From an uncultured SAR86 cluster bacterium (GTDB lineage: Bacteria; Pseudomonadota; Gammaproteobacteria; Magnimaribacterales; D2472): a DNA stretch of 64,000 bases. Shown here one piece after another: positions 47,476 through 55,983 of the stretch (position 1 is the first letter of the stretch; every line of letters begins with the position of its first letter). The DNA is taken from positions 811,449-875,448 of the forward strand of contig CACIJE010000001.1 of the NCBI GenBank assembly GCA_902586925.1. The letters are read 5' to 3'. Both the position numbers and the translations under genes were made by a program. The notes beneath the pieces are model-generated. The model did not search any database. It was not told the DNA's origin and worked only from the letters and a program-made list of their open reading frames with translations.

Positions 47476-48580
47476 ATTAATAAACAAATCTGTCTTTGCA
47501 AGAAGATCAGAATTAGAATTTAAAAGAGGCACAATTCAAGCTCCAGCATTTATGCCTGTTGGCACAAATGGAACTGTAAAAGGCATGACAGTAGAAGACC
47601 TAGAGTCAACAAATTCTGAAATAATTCTTGGTAATACCTTTCATTTAATGTTAAGGCCTGGAGATGAAACTATTAGAGACTTGGGTGGGCTTCATAAATT
47701 CTCAAATTGGAATAGGCCAATACTAACAGATTCAGGAGGTTTCCAAGTTTGGAGTCTTGGAGATTTAGTAAAAATAACTGAAGAAGGGGTTAAATTCTCA
47801 TCACCATATGATGGTAAAAAAATTTTTATGACTCCAGAAGATTCGATGAAAATTCAAGAAAATTTGGGATCAGACATTGTAATGGCTTTTGATGAATGCA
47901 CCGATTACCCTTCAACATATCAACAGGCAAAACAATCAATGGAACTCTCAATGAGGTGGGCCAAAAGATGTAAAGAATTTCATAAATCAGACTCGGCATT
48001 ATTTGGCATTGTTCAAGGTGGGATGTATAAAGATTTGAGGGAGGAATCCCTTAAACAATTAATAAAAATAGATTTTGATGGTATCGCGCTTGGAGGATTG
48101 AGTGTAGGTGAGTCAAAATCAGAAAAAACTGCAATATTAGAGCACATGTCTGACAAATTACCTGAAGATAAACCAAGATACCTTATGGGTGTTGGGACAC
48201 CTGAGGATATTGTAGAAGCTGTAAGGTATGGAATTGATATGTTTGATTGTGTTTTGCCAACAAGAAATGCTAGAAATGGACAATTGTTTACCTCAGAGGG
48301 CGTTATAAATATTAGGAATGCAGAATTTAAAAATAGTGATGATCCTATTGATAAAAATTGCAACTCTAAAGTTTCTCAGAATTACAGTAGGGCATATCTA
48401 AATCATCTTCACAGAACAAATGAAATGCTAGGTTCTATGTTAGCTACATATCACAATATTTATTACTATCAGTCGTTAATGAAGGATATCAGAAACTCAA
48501 TTACCAATAATATATTCGCGAAGTTTATAAAAGACTTTTATAATAGTCGAAATTTAGATATGCCCGATGGGCCAATATAG
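47465..48580 (+). CDS. tgt: Queuine/preQ1 tRNA-guanine transglycosylase with degenerate zinc site
   Basis: Exchanges G34 for preQ1 in tRNAs with GUN anticodons. The 371 aa TIM-barrel enzyme has the catalytic Asp89 ([13 protein letters not shown]) and nucleophile Asp261 ([14 protein letters not shown]), plus the substrate loops GIVQGGMY and GGLSVGE. The zinc site is normally CxCx2C plus a His. Here the Cys triplet reads C299-N-S301-K-V-S304, and His330 is kept (TYHN). So two of four ligands are Ser. Catalytic residues are intact. Part of queA-tgt-yajC-secDF. Confidence 0.94.
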   Translation: MKFKLINKSVFARRSELEFKRGTIQAPAFMPVGTNGTVKGMTVEDLESTNSEIILGNTFHLMLRPGDETIRDLGGLHKFSNWNRPILTDSGGFQVWSLGDLVKITEEGVKFSSPYDGKKIFMTPEDSMKIQENLGSDIVMAFDECTDYPSTYQQAKQSMELSMRWAKRCKEFHKSDSALFGIVQGGMYKDLREESLKQLIKIDFDGIALGGLSVGESKSEKTAILEHMSDKLPEDKPRYLMGVGTPEDIVEAVRYGIDMFDCVLPTRNARNGQLFTSEGVINIRNAEFKNSDDPIDKNCNSKVSQNYSRAYLNHLHRTNEMLGSMLATYHNIYYYQSLMKDIRNSITNNIFAKFIKDFYNSRNLDMPDGPI

Positions 48581-48588
48581 GAATAATT

Positions 48589-48885
48589 ATGGATAGCGGA
48601 TCAACATCACTTTTGTCGCCCTTACTTTTTCTAGGGTTTTTATTATTGTTTATGTATATAGTAATAATCAGACCACAAAATAAGAGAAATAAAGAAATTA
48701 ATGATATGTTATCAAAACTTGAGATTGGGTCAGAGATCATTGCCGCAAGCGGTATTATCGGAAAAGTAAAAGCTATTAAAGGTGAGTATATATCACTTGA
48801 AGTAAGTGAAAGTGTCGTTTTTAAACTTCAAAGATCTGCAATTGCAAACATTTTGCCGAAGGGCACCATAGATTCAATTAAATAG
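48589..48885 (+). CDS. yajC: Sec translocase auxiliary subunit YajC
   Basis: A single-span membrane protein associated with SecDF. The 98 aa protein has a hydrophobic N-terminal helix (LLFLGFLLLFMYIVIIRPQ), the IIRPQNKRNKE motif and the soluble KL..GSEIIAASGIIGKV domain. Shine-Dalgarno ggaata. The order tgt-yajC-secD-secF is conserved. Confidence 0.95.
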   Translation: MDSGSTSLLSPLLFLGFLLLFMYIVIIRPQNKRNKEINDMLSKLEIGSEIIAASGIIGKVKAIKGEYISLEVSESVVFKLQRSAIANILPKGTIDSIK

Positions 48886-48890
48886 TAAAA

Positions 48891-50747
48891 GTGAATAAAT
48901 TTTCAATTTATCAATATTTGTTAATACTAACTGTATTGATTCTTGGAGCAATTTACGCATTACCAAATCTTTATCCTACACAACCATCAATTCAAGTTGC
49001 ATATACAGATTCTGGCAAATCTGCAGATCAGATGCTTTTAGATGATCTTGAAAACATCCTTGATGATTCTAATACAAATTATGAAGAAATTTTTCTACGT
49101 GAGAATAAAATAATTATTAAATTTAATGATGTTGACTCTCAACTGAGCTCAAAAACAATATTGCAAAAGGCTCTTTTAGATAAAGTCATCATTGCTCTAT
49201 TTCTTGAGCCATCAACTCCACAATGGCTAAGAGACATTGGAGCAAATCCTGTTAAATTAGGTCTTGATTTGTCTGGTGGCGTACATTTTTTATTAGAAGT
49301 AGACATCGACTCTGCGCAACAAGCCAGGCTTGAGACCCTCATAGATAATTATAGAAAATCCTTCAAGGAAGAAAGAATAAGGTTTGATGAATCTTATATT
49401 GATGATTTAAAACTATATTTTAAGTTTTCAGATAATCAAAGCTATAACAGCGGGCTAAAAAAATTTAGAGATGATAGTCCTGTTATCAATGGCGTTCAAT
49501 ACATTATTACAGAAAGACCCAGCTCAGATGTTTTGTTGCTTGAATATTCTGATATTGCACTTAGAGAAATAAGAGATTATGCAGTTGGTCAGAACCTAAT
49601 AACCTTAAGGAACAGAGTAAATGAACTGGGAGTGTCTGAGCCTATTGTTCAAAGACAAGGTTCAAATAGAATTGTTGTCCAGTTACCAGGAGTCCAAGAC
49701 CCAACTGCAGCAAAAAAAATAATAGGTAAAACTGCAAATCTTGAATTTAGAATGGAGGCAAACACAAGAACTTCACCATTAAGAAAAGAGGAGTTTGCTT
49801 TCAAAGAAAATGAGTTTCAAACTGCTTTTCTAGAGAAGGCAGTTGTTGTTGCTGGAGATAGAGTAACTAATGCTAATACTGGTTTTGATGAAAGCGGCTT
49901 TGCACAGGTAAACATTACGCTTGACATGGAGGGTGGTCGAGCAATGCAAAAAGCAACAACAGGAAATATAGGTAGAGGTCTAGGAGTTCTTTTTGTTGAA
50001 CAAAAAACTAAGTCTGAGCTTGTCTTAAACAATTTAGGTGAGACAGTCATAGAGCAAACTTCTTACATAGAAAAAAAAATCATTAGTCTTGCTACTGTTC
50101 AGGCGGTGCTTGGAACAAGTTTTAGAATAACTGGTGTTGGATCTCCAGCTGAAGCAAGTGAATTAGCTTTATTACTTCGTGCAGGTGCTCTTGCCGCGCC
50201 AATGAAATTTGTTGAAGAGAGAACTGTTGGTCCAAGCTTAGGCAAAGAAAATATTGAACTTGGTATGACATCGATAATGATAGGCTTTGCTTTAGTAGTA
50301 ATTTTTATGATTTTTTATTATCGAATATTTGGAATTGCAGCAAATATTTCACTAATACTTAATTTAGTTCTAATAACTGGAATAATGTCATTACTTGGAG
50401 CCTCATTAACTTTACCCGGTATGGCTGGAATTGTATTAACAGTTGGCATGGCAGTAGATGCAAATGTCTTAATATTTTCAAGAATTCGAGAAGAGCTTAG
50501 AGAGAAAGAACCTCAGACAGCAATTAGAGATGGATTTTTAAGAGCATTCATTACAATTTTTGATGCAAATATTACAACATTAATAACAGCCTTAATTTTA
50601 TATGTTATTGGAACTGGGCCGGTTAAAGGTTTTGCAATAACGCTTTCAATAGGAATAGTTACTTCAATGTTTACTGCAATAGTTTGCACTAGGGCAATGG
50701 TAAATCTCATTTATGGCAATAAAAATATTAAGGCTTTGAAAATATAA
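48891..50747 (+). CDS. secD: Protein translocase subunit SecD
   Basis: Uses the proton gradient to help pull proteins across the inner membrane. The 618 aa protein has one N-terminal span, a large periplasmic region with LGLDLSGGVHFLLEV and VQLPGVQDPTAAKKIIG, and the five-span RND-like C-terminal part with TVGMAVDANVLIFSRIREE. The start is GTG at 48891, 5 nt after yajC. It shares one base with secF. Confidence 0.96.
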   Translation: MNKFSIYQYLLILTVLILGAIYALPNLYPTQPSIQVAYTDSGKSADQMLLDDLENILDDSNTNYEEIFLRENKIIIKFNDVDSQLSSKTILQKALLDKVIIALFLEPSTPQWLRDIGANPVKLGLDLSGGVHFLLEVDIDSAQQARLETLIDNYRKSFKEERIRFDESYIDDLKLYFKFSDNQSYNSGLKKFRDDSPVINGVQYIITERPSSDVLLLEYSDIALREIRDYAVGQNLITLRNRVNELGVSEPIVQRQGSNRIVVQLPGVQDPTAAKKIIGKTANLEFRMEANTRTSPLRKEEFAFKENEFQTAFLEKAVVVAGDRVTNANTGFDESGFAQVNITLDMEGGRAMQKATTGNIGRGLGVLFVEQKTKSELVLNNLGETVIEQTSYIEKKIISLATVQAVLGTSFRITGVGSPAEASELALLLRAGALAAPMKFVEERTVGPSLGKENIELGMTSIMIGFALVVIFMIFYYRIFGIAANISLILNLVLITGIMSLLGASLTLPGMAGIVLTVGMAVDANVLIFSRIREELREKEPQTAIRDGFLRAFITIFDANITTLITALILYVIGTGPVKGFAITLSIGIVTSMFTAIVCTRAMVNLIYGNKNIKALKI

Positions 50748-51661
50748 TGAACATTGAACTTAAATTTATGAAATTTAGAAAGGCCGCTGGCTTGATTTCA
50801 ATTTTTATATTTTTAATATCATGTATATCGCTTGGTTTTAAAGGATTAAGTCTTGGCCTTGATTTTAGTGGTGGCACATTGATAGAGGTTTCATATGATT
50901 CACCAGTCTCTCTTGAATCAATAAGGAGTGAACTTGAACAAAATGGTTATCCTGATTCTCAAGTTGTCAACTTTGGAACAAATTTGGATGTATTAATAAA
51001 AGTAGCCGATCAAAGTGGTAATAGTTCTGTAGGAGAAAATATATTTAATATCTTGAATAATCAAGAAATACCTATTGAGCTGAAAAGAGTTGAATTTGTA
51101 GGCCCTCAGGTTGGTGATGAATTAAGAGACCAAGGCGGATTGGGCATGCTAATAGCTTTATTTATGATATTGATGTATGTGGCTTTTAGATTTCAATATA
51201 AATTTGCTTTGGGTGCGGTTACAGCTCTTGCGCATGATGTAATAATTATTCTTGGACTATTTTCTATTTTTTCTTGGGACTTTGATCTTACTGTTCTTGC
51301 AGCACTTCTTGCAGTAATAGGTTATTCATTAAATGATACTATAGTGGTCTCAGATAGAATTAGAGAAAATTTCAGAAACGAAAGAGTTCTTGAGCCAATA
51401 GATATGATTGATTTATCACTTAATCAAATGCTAGGCAGAACACTTGTAACTTCTTTCACAACACTTTTAGTTCTTTTTGCTCTATACATATTTGGAGGTG
51501 AATTGATAAAAGGATTTAGTCTTGCCTTAATCATAGGAGTTGTGATTGGAACATATTCTTCAATTTATGTTGTAGCAAATATGCTTATGTCTCTTGGTTT
51601 AACTCAGGATGATCTTGCTATACCAGAACCAGAGGGAAAAGATTTTGAGGAATTACCTTAA
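50747..51661 (+). CDS. secF: Protein translocase subunit SecF
   Basis: The partner of SecD in the SecDF complex. The 304 aa protein shows the periplasmic motif LGLDFSGGTLIEVS, FVGPQVGDELRDQG and the membrane motif AVIGYSLNDTIVVSDRIREN. It has about six spans. The TAATG junction couples it to secD. Its last bases overlap the convergent suhB by 4 nt. Confidence 0.96.
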   Translation: MNIELKFMKFRKAAGLISIFIFLISCISLGFKGLSLGLDFSGGTLIEVSYDSPVSLESIRSELEQNGYPDSQVVNFGTNLDVLIKVADQSGNSSVGENIFNILNNQEIPIELKRVEFVGPQVGDELRDQGGLGMLIALFMILMYVAFRFQYKFALGAVTALAHDVIIILGLFSIFSWDFDLTVLAALLAVIGYSLNDTIVVSDRIRENFRNERVLEPIDMIDLSLNQMLGRTLVTSFTTLLVLFALYIFGGELIKGFSLALIIGVVIGTYSSIYVVANMLMSLGLTQDDLAIPEPEGKDFEELP

Positions 51662-52443
51662 TTTTTATAAGAAGATTTAATCGACTTAAGTATAGTTTTA
51701 TAAATTTTTGAGGTTGATGAAAGGATACTATTATTCTTTAAAAATTTAGGATTCCCAGTAAAGTCACTTACTAATGAGCCTCCCTCTTGGGAAATCAAGC
51801 TTCCTGCAGCAAAATCAATTAGACTGACATCATATGCCCATGCGGCATCAAGTCTGCCAGCACCAACATATGCAAGATCAAGAGACAAACATCCACTTTC
51901 CCTCATATTTAATTTTTGATTTGAGAGTTCTTTGTATGTTTTTTTAAATTCAAATTCGTCACTTTCATTAGATTTTTTAAAAGAAATCATTGAGTCATCA
52001 AGAGCATTTTGTTTGCTTGATCTAATTTTATTATTATTAAGCTCAGCTCCGCCTCCAACTGATGCTGAAAACTGCTCTCTTCTAATGGGGTCTATCACAA
52101 CTGCGGAAGTGATAACATCTTCAACCATAGAACAAAGTGTAATTGCGAAATGAGGATAACCGTTTATGAAATTCTCTACCCCATCAATAGGCTTTAAAAT
52201 CCATGTAACATTTGAGTTATTTAAAATATGCCCACTTTGCTTACTAAGAAAGTTATCTTCGGTTTGAAATTTCTGTACTTCTTCCATTACCAAATCTTCA
52301 ACTCTTCTTTCAATAGCAAGGACATATCCTTCTGGACCTTTTGAAGAATCTAGACTATGAACTTTTTTAACAGCAAACTCTAATTCAGCAGCACCTTTTT
52401 GAGCAGCTAAAATATTTATATTTAATAAAGCTTGTTTTGACAT
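51658..52443 (-). CDS. suhB: SuhB-like inositol monophosphatase family protein lacking metal ligands
   Basis: A 261 aa protein of the IMPase fold. E. coli SuhB also joins the Nus complex for rRNA transcription. The C-terminal half is clearly SuhB: SGCLSLDLAYVGAGRLDAAW and LIDFAAGSLISQEGGSLVSDFTG (Asp210 kept). Metal ligands are changed: the TEESG motif is LSKQSG (K68, Q69), and WVIDPLDG is WILKPIDG (K84 for Asp, with Asp87 kept). The upstream Asp of the NVD motif aligns with AIE. The enzyme is probably inactive as a phosphatase. It is divergent from trmJ, as in E. coli. Confidence 0.85.
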   Translation of the reverse strand: MSKQALLNINILAAQKGAAELEFAVKKVHSLDSSKGPEGYVLAIERRVEDLVMEEVQKFQTEDNFLSKQSGHILNNSNVTWILKPIDGVENFINGYPHFAITLCSMVEDVITSAVVIDPIRREQFSASVGGGAELNNNKIRSSKQNALDDSMISFKKSNESDEFEFKKTYKELSNQKLNMRESGCLSLDLAYVGAGRLDAAWAYDVSLIDFAAGSLISQEGGSLVSDFTGNPKFLKNNSILSSTSKIYKTILKSIKSSYKN

Positions 52444-52478
52444 GTCGCTATTGTAATAGAAATGAGGATAATAGTTAT

Positions 52479-53204
52479 ATGTCTTTGGAAACTAATTTAA
52501 TAAATATAGTCTTAGTTGACACAATTCATCCAGGTAACATCGGTTCAGCAGCTAGGGCAATGAAGACTATGGGACTTAAACGACTATCTTTAGTAAATCC
52601 AAGAGTTTTTCCATCCAGTGATGCAACTGCATTAGCTGGAAATGCAACAGATGTTCTGGATAATGCTACTGTTTATAGTTCAATTAGAGAAGCAGTCAAA
52701 GAAAGTACATTTGTTTATGCGACATCCTCAAGAGATAGAACCATACAGTGGCCAATATTGGATGCTCAAGAAGCAGCAGATGATATATGTGTACAAATAA
52801 ATTCTAAAAAAGAAATTTCAATTATATTTGGTAAAGAGGATAGGGGTCTTACAAATAAAGAGCTTGAGTTAGCAAATAAACTTATTGAGATACCAGCGAA
52901 TCCAAAATACCCTGTTCTGAATTTGGCAATGTCCATACAAATTATTTGCTACGAAATTTTTAAGGCATCTTCAGATTCAATCAAAAAAGAGTGGCGAGAT
53001 TATCCAGAAGTTAATTCAGATCAACTTCAAAAATTAATCGATCATTTTATAGAGACCGCAGTAGAAATTGATGTTATTGATCCAGACAATCCAAAGAAGA
53101 TTATCTCTAGAATTAAAAGAATGTTTACGCGTCTTCAACCAGATGAAATGGAATCAAGTTTTATGAGAGGTTTTCTTTCAGGAGTAAAGAAAAAATTAAA
53201 ATAA
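52479..53204 (+). CDS. trmJ: tRNA (cytidine/uridine-2'-O-)-methyltransferase TrmJ
   Basis: A SPOUT enzyme methylating the ribose at tRNA position 32. From the ATG at 52479 it has 241 aa: NIVLVDTIHPGNIGSAARAM, FGKEDRGLTNKELELAN and the knot segment PVLNLAMSIQIICYEIF, then a C-terminal helical extension. An earlier start at 52437 would add a non-conserved segment. Shine-Dalgarno gagg. suhB is divergent from it. Confidence 0.92.
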   Translation: MSLETNLINIVLVDTIHPGNIGSAARAMKTMGLKRLSLVNPRVFPSSDATALAGNATDVLDNATVYSSIREAVKESTFVYATSSRDRTIQWPILDAQEAADDICVQINSKKEISIIFGKEDRGLTNKELELANKLIEIPANPKYPVLNLAMSIQIICYEIFKASSDSIKKEWRDYPEVNSDQLQKLIDHFIETAVEIDVIDPDNPKKIISRIKRMFTRLQPDEMESSFMRGFLSGVKKKLK

Positions 53205-53210
53205 TTTGGT

Positions 53211-53238
53211 TTGATAATCTTTTTTGATTCCATATAAT
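53211..53238 (+). promoter_or_regulatory. Sigma-70 promoter of tRNA-Glu
   Basis: TTGATA (53211-53216), 16 bp spacer and a perfect TATAAT (53233-53238), 14 bp before the mature tRNA 5' end. It lies just after the trmJ stop. Confidence 0.75.
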
Positions 53239-53252
53239 ACACTTTTTATCCT

Positions 53253-53328
<76 letters not shown>

Positions 53329-53337
53329 ATTTACTAT

Positions 53338-53363
53338 AAAGCCCACACTAGTGGGCTTTTTTT
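53338..53363 (+). terminator. Rho-independent terminator of tRNA-Glu
   Basis: A 9 bp stem aaagcccac (53338-53346) and gtgggcttt (53351-53359) with loop acta, followed by a T-run. It ends the tRNA transcript 10 bp after the CCA. Confidence 0.92.
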
Positions 53364-53371
53364 ATGGGGTA

Positions 53372-53450
53372 TGTTTCCATAGTGTTTCCATGCACCACCT
53401 TGATAGATTAAGCATTTCTATAAAACGCATGTTTCCACAAATGTTTCCAT
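53372..53450. repeat. Four direct copies of a TGTTTCCA(T/C) nonamer downstream of tRNA-Glu
   Basis: TGTTTCCAT at 53372-53380, 53383-53391 and 53442-53450, and TGTTTCCAC at 53430-53438; a TGTCCACG variant follows near 53465. One further TGTTTCCAC lies at 56389-56397. Short direct repeats beside a tRNA gene resemble integrase arm-type sites, but no integrase gene is in the window. The stretch at about 53470-53500 is locally GC-rich compared with the rest. Confidence 0.6.
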
Positions 53451-53552
53451 ACCTAATAAAAATGTGTCCACGGGGCAGGAGTACCAGCCGGGTGGGGTGG
53501 GTATATATCTAGTGGTTGTGAATTTTGAGAGGTTTTGGAGTGTTAATTAGTT

Positions 53553-54053
53553 TTATGGCAACATAATGTTAGCTTTGGTTGTGTAATAGATATCTCCTTT
53601 ATATTCAAATGAATACCATTCTCTGTACCAAGGATACGCAATCTCAGCCCATCCAGCATTTTCAATAGTTTTGATTTCATCTTTTATATAAATTTCCTGT
53701 GTGCTCCTAATGTGACCCATATAGTAGCCTGATTCTGACCCTTTGAATGGCATTCTATAAACAGTACAAGGTATATCGCACTTTATTACTTTGAAGCTGT
53801 TAATACTTTTTTTGGACTCTACCCATGCATCAGGAACTTCCTCACTTTGACATTCTGGGAAGCCATTTTCATAAAGGCTATATGTTTGCCATTTTTCAGA
53901 ACGCCATTGCACAAATTCTTCACAGCTAAGTCTTTTAGGTTTATCTTCATCAACCTCATAAAAATAATCAAATCCACCAAGATGGAAATCAAGCTTATCG
54001 TTATCGGCATATGTGATTGGTGCTATAAGAATAAATAGAAATAGTATCTTCAT
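53553..54053 (-). CDS. Exported uncharacterised protein with SH3-like C-terminal part
   Basis: From the ATG at 54053, a 166 aa protein with a signal peptide (KILFLFILIAPITYA). The mature part has Cys pairs (LSCEEF, PECQSEE, KCDIPCTVY). Its C-terminal half (YYMGHIRSTQEIYIKDEI, GWAEIAYPWYREWYSFEYKG) has the spacing of bacterial SH3-like (SH3b) repeats, which is only a resemblance. An in-frame start at 54089 exists, but the signal peptide begins at 54053. It is the last gene of a four-gene minus-strand set running from 54732. Confidence 0.6.
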   Translation of the reverse strand: MKILFLFILIAPITYADNDKLDFHLGGFDYFYEVDEDKPKRLSCEEFVQWRSEKWQTYSLYENGFPECQSEEVPDAWVESKKSINSFKVIKCDIPCTVYRMPFKGSESGYYMGHIRSTQEIYIKDEIKTIENAGWAEIAYPWYREWYSFEYKGDIYYTTKANIMLP

Positions 54054-54094
54054 ATGCCTGGGAAAGTAATTAATACTATAAGAAATCACTTAAG

Positions 54095-54310
54095 TTAATA
54101 GCCTCTTAATATCCATCCAAAAAGAGCGGCTCCCCCAAGAACAATTAAATATTTCATCCAAGTTGGAGACTTTGATTCTAGAACGAATGCCATAAAGGTC
54201 CAGCCGGCCATGATAAAAATAGAAAAAATAATCCATGGCCAAACCTGTGACCATGGAATACCAACTATAAATTCATAGATTTCTCTTGCCAGAACTCCCA
54301 TATAATTCAT
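54095..54310 (-). CDS. Small membrane protein
   Basis: A 71 aa (or 68 aa from the ATG at 54301) protein with two hydrophobic segments (VWPWIIFSIFIMAGWTFMAF, then YLIVLGGAALFGWILRG). The family is not recognised. It overlaps the preceding gene's end by 38 nt, consistent with translational coupling. Confidence 0.5.
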   Translation of the reverse strand: MNYMGVLAREIYEFIVGIPWSQVWPWIIFSIFIMAGWTFMAFVLESKSPTWMKYLIVLGGAALFGWILRGY

Positions 54311-54581
54311 TCCATTTATCTATACACATATCATTAACTAAGCACATATATTCAGCGAACATAGGGTCTTCACCCCATGGTCTATGCTTAGCCCACACAA
54401 AGTCTGATGCTTCTTTACAGATTTGTTCGTAAACATCCTCAGGTATTTGTGGGGTAGGGAAGAAGAACTCTTTTAATTGTTGATACAAAAAGATAATTAG
54501 TTTTTCTACTGTATACAAAACTATACATCCGACTGCCATAAAGGCAGTGATGAAAGCAATGTAACCAAAGAATATATTCAT
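54273..54581 (-). CDS. Small membrane-anchored protein
   Basis: A 102 aa protein with one N-terminal membrane segment (IFFGYIAFITAFMAVGCIVL) and a Cys-containing soluble part (residues about 45-102: EDVYEQICKEASDFVW, EYMCLVNDMCIDKWNELYG). Three cysteines lie in the soluble domain. No recognised family. It sits between two other small membrane proteins on the same strand. Confidence 0.5.
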   Translation of the reverse strand: MNIFFGYIAFITAFMAVGCIVLYTVEKLIIFLYQQLKEFFFPTPQIPEDVYEQICKEASDFVWAKHRPWGEDPMFAEYMCLVNDMCIDKWNELYGSSGKRNL

Positions 54582-54585
54582 AACC

Positions 54586-54732
54586 TTATTTCTCCACCAA
54601 TTCCTTAAGTTTTTTAATAATCATGGCATACATAGAATCTATCATAGAAAGAAGGTATCTTAATTGATTAGCTATATAGATAAGAACTATCAATATAATA
54701 ATTAAAACTGTTATTGTTATAAAATCAAACAT
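54586..54732 (-). CDS. Very small membrane protein (48 aa)
   Basis: ATG at 54732 to TAA at 54586: MFDFITITVLIIILIV is a hydrophobic segment, followed by an amphipathic, basic tail (MIDSMYAMIIKKLKELVEK). The next gene starts 4 nt after the stop, which supports a real, coupled coding unit. No recognised family. Confidence 0.45.
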   Translation of the reverse strand: MFDFITITVLIIILIVLIYIANQLRYLLSMIDSMYAMIIKKLKELVEK

Positions 54733-54739
54733 TATTTAC

Positions 54740-54768
54740 ATCCTAAACAATGCGTTTTATTTTGACAA
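54740..54768 (-). promoter_or_regulatory. Candidate promoter of the minus-strand small-protein cluster
   Basis: On the minus strand TTGTCA (54768-54763), 17 bp and TAGGAT (54745-54740). The ATG at 54732 lies only 7 nt after the -10, so the transcript would be almost leaderless. The site overlaps the start of the divergent cupin ORF. Confidence 0.35.
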
Positions 54769-55214
54769 ATTGTTCTGGCATTATTATTTATATGTTTTTT
54801 CTAAAGATACTAGAGAAATTAGGACGAAAAAGAGTTGTGATGGACAGAGGTCTTTCACACCCAGAATATAACTTAGCTAAACCATGGACTCACAGGTATT
54901 ATTTACTATTTAGAAAAAGACCAAAATGGTTTCCTTTCAACATATTAATTAATCATATTATAGATAATGACCATGGTATTGGACTGCATAATCATCCTTT
55001 TCCATATATTACAATTATTTTAAGTGGTGGTTACTGGGAGACAAACATTAAAAAAGAAAGAAAATGGCGTGGAAAATTTTACATAGGCTTTAGAAGTGCT
55101 GATAATTTACACCGAGTTGACTTAGAACCAGGCATTAAGCCAATTACATTATATATTGCTGGACCTTATGGACTGAGAAAAAAAGGAAGAAGTGAATACG
55201 GCACTTGGAAATAA
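54750..55214 (+). CDS. Cupin-like protein (phage-type small RmlC fold)
   Basis: A 154 aa protein whose conserved part reads HRYYLLFRKRPKWFPFN, LINHIIDNDHGIGLHNHPFP, TIILSGGYWETN, NLHRVDLEPG, then LYIAGP. The His-x-His and later His are metal-ligand-like for a cupin. Such small cupins occur in marine phages and accessory regions. The start could be 54750, or an internal ATG at 54792 or 54840. It is divergent from the minus-strand cluster. Confidence 0.65.
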   Translation: MRFILTNCSGIIIYMFFLKILEKLGRKRVVMDRGLSHPEYNLAKPWTHRYYLLFRKRPKWFPFNILINHIIDNDHGIGLHNHPFPYITIILSGGYWETNIKKERKWRGKFYIGFRSADNLHRVDLEPGIKPITLYIAGPYGLRKKGRSEYGTWK

Positions 55215-55238
55215 TTTTTATTAGTGAAAATGAACTAA

Positions 55239-55526
55239 TTAACTTATCAATTTTGGTATTAAGCCTATTTGAGCCAGGATACCCAAAATAATCATTAATA
55301 AAAAAGCAAATAAAATTGTAAGATTCTTTTCTTCTATCCATTCAAACAATTTTTCTAAAAATTCTCTTGCCCAATCATCAACTTTACCCATTAATTTTAC
55401 AGATTTTCTTGTCCATTTGTCAGTCTTATCAATTAAGGGTACGGCAATTACAGCAATTACAAGCCACACAATTCCATTCAAGACCATATCAATAATCCAG
55501 CCAATTAATATCCAATCAATCTTCAT
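55239..55526 (-). CDS. Small two-span membrane protein
   Basis: A 95 aa protein with N-terminal and C-terminal hydrophobic segments (WLVIAVIAVPLI; TILFAFLLMIILGILAQIGL) around a charged amphipathic centre (WARKSV-like, then DDWAREFLEKLFEWIEEK). Not recognised. It is convergent with the cupin gene. Confidence 0.5.
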   Translation of the reverse strand: MKIDWILIGWIIDMVLNGIVWLVIAVIAVPLIDKTDKWTRKSVKLMGKVDDWAREFLEKLFEWIEEKNLTILFAFLLMIILGILAQIGLIPKLIS

Positions 55527-55560
55527 AGTTACATAGTATAACTTTTGATATTATGAATGC

Positions 55561-55671
55561 ATGAACAAATTATATACAAAAATATGTACCCTAATAATTG
55601 GATTGGCAGCAGGCGCAATTATTTACTATAGCCTTTGGTCAGTATTTGTTTATTTCGGTTTTGTAAATTAA
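55561..55671 (+). CDS. Possible 36 aa membrane peptide
   Basis: ATG at 55561 to TAA at 55671 gives MNKLYTKICTLIIGLAAG, then AIIYYSLWSVFVYFGFVN: a basic start and one hydrophobic helix. No clear Shine-Dalgarno. It lies in a gap of about 210 nt that otherwise has no gene. Confidence 0.4.
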   Translation: MNKLYTKICTLIIGLAAGAIIYYSLWSVFVYFGFVN

Positions 55672-55737
55672 GTTAAACTTTTTTACTATTCTCTTCATAT
55701 TTAATGTAAGATTGCCTTTCTTACTAAGGATTAATTA

Positions 55738-55983
55738 ATGAATATATATGTCGGAAATATTTCTTGGGGATTAACAGACCAAGATTTAGAAAATGTTTTT
55801 GCTGAATACGGAACAGTAACATCTGCAAAAATAATTACAGACAGAGCAACTGGTCGCTCTAGAGGCTTTGGTTTTGTTGAAATGAGTGATGGAGCTGAAG
55901 CAGCCATCGAAGCATTAAACGGAACAGAAGTTGATGGTAGAGAACTTGTTGTGAATGAATCAAGACCCAAAGATAAAAGCTAA
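55738..55983 (+). CDS. RNA-recognition-motif (RRM) RNA-binding protein
   Basis: An 81 aa single RRM domain: RNP2 IYVGNI at the start and RNP1 RGFGFVEM in the centre, flanked by SAKIITDRATGRS and EAAIEALNGTEVDGREL. Such small RRM proteins in bacteria often respond to cold and act on mRNA. It has a clear gap upstream and ends 4 nt into the convergent NTF2-like gene. Confidence 0.92.
   Translation: MNIYVGNISWGLTDQDLENVFAEYGTVTSAKIITDRATGRSRGFGFVEMSDGAEAAIEALNGTEVDGRELVVNESRPKDKS

Noticed and set aside
53372-53450. Remnant of an integrase gene read on the minus strand (ATGGAAAC repeats)
   Set aside because: Only short frames broken by stops, with no recombinase motif; the repeats are reported as repeats only.
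55144-55341. Minus-strand 65 aa frame between the cupin and the small membrane protein
   Set aside because: It overlaps both neighbours and is antisense to the conserved cupin end; no Shine-Dalgarno.
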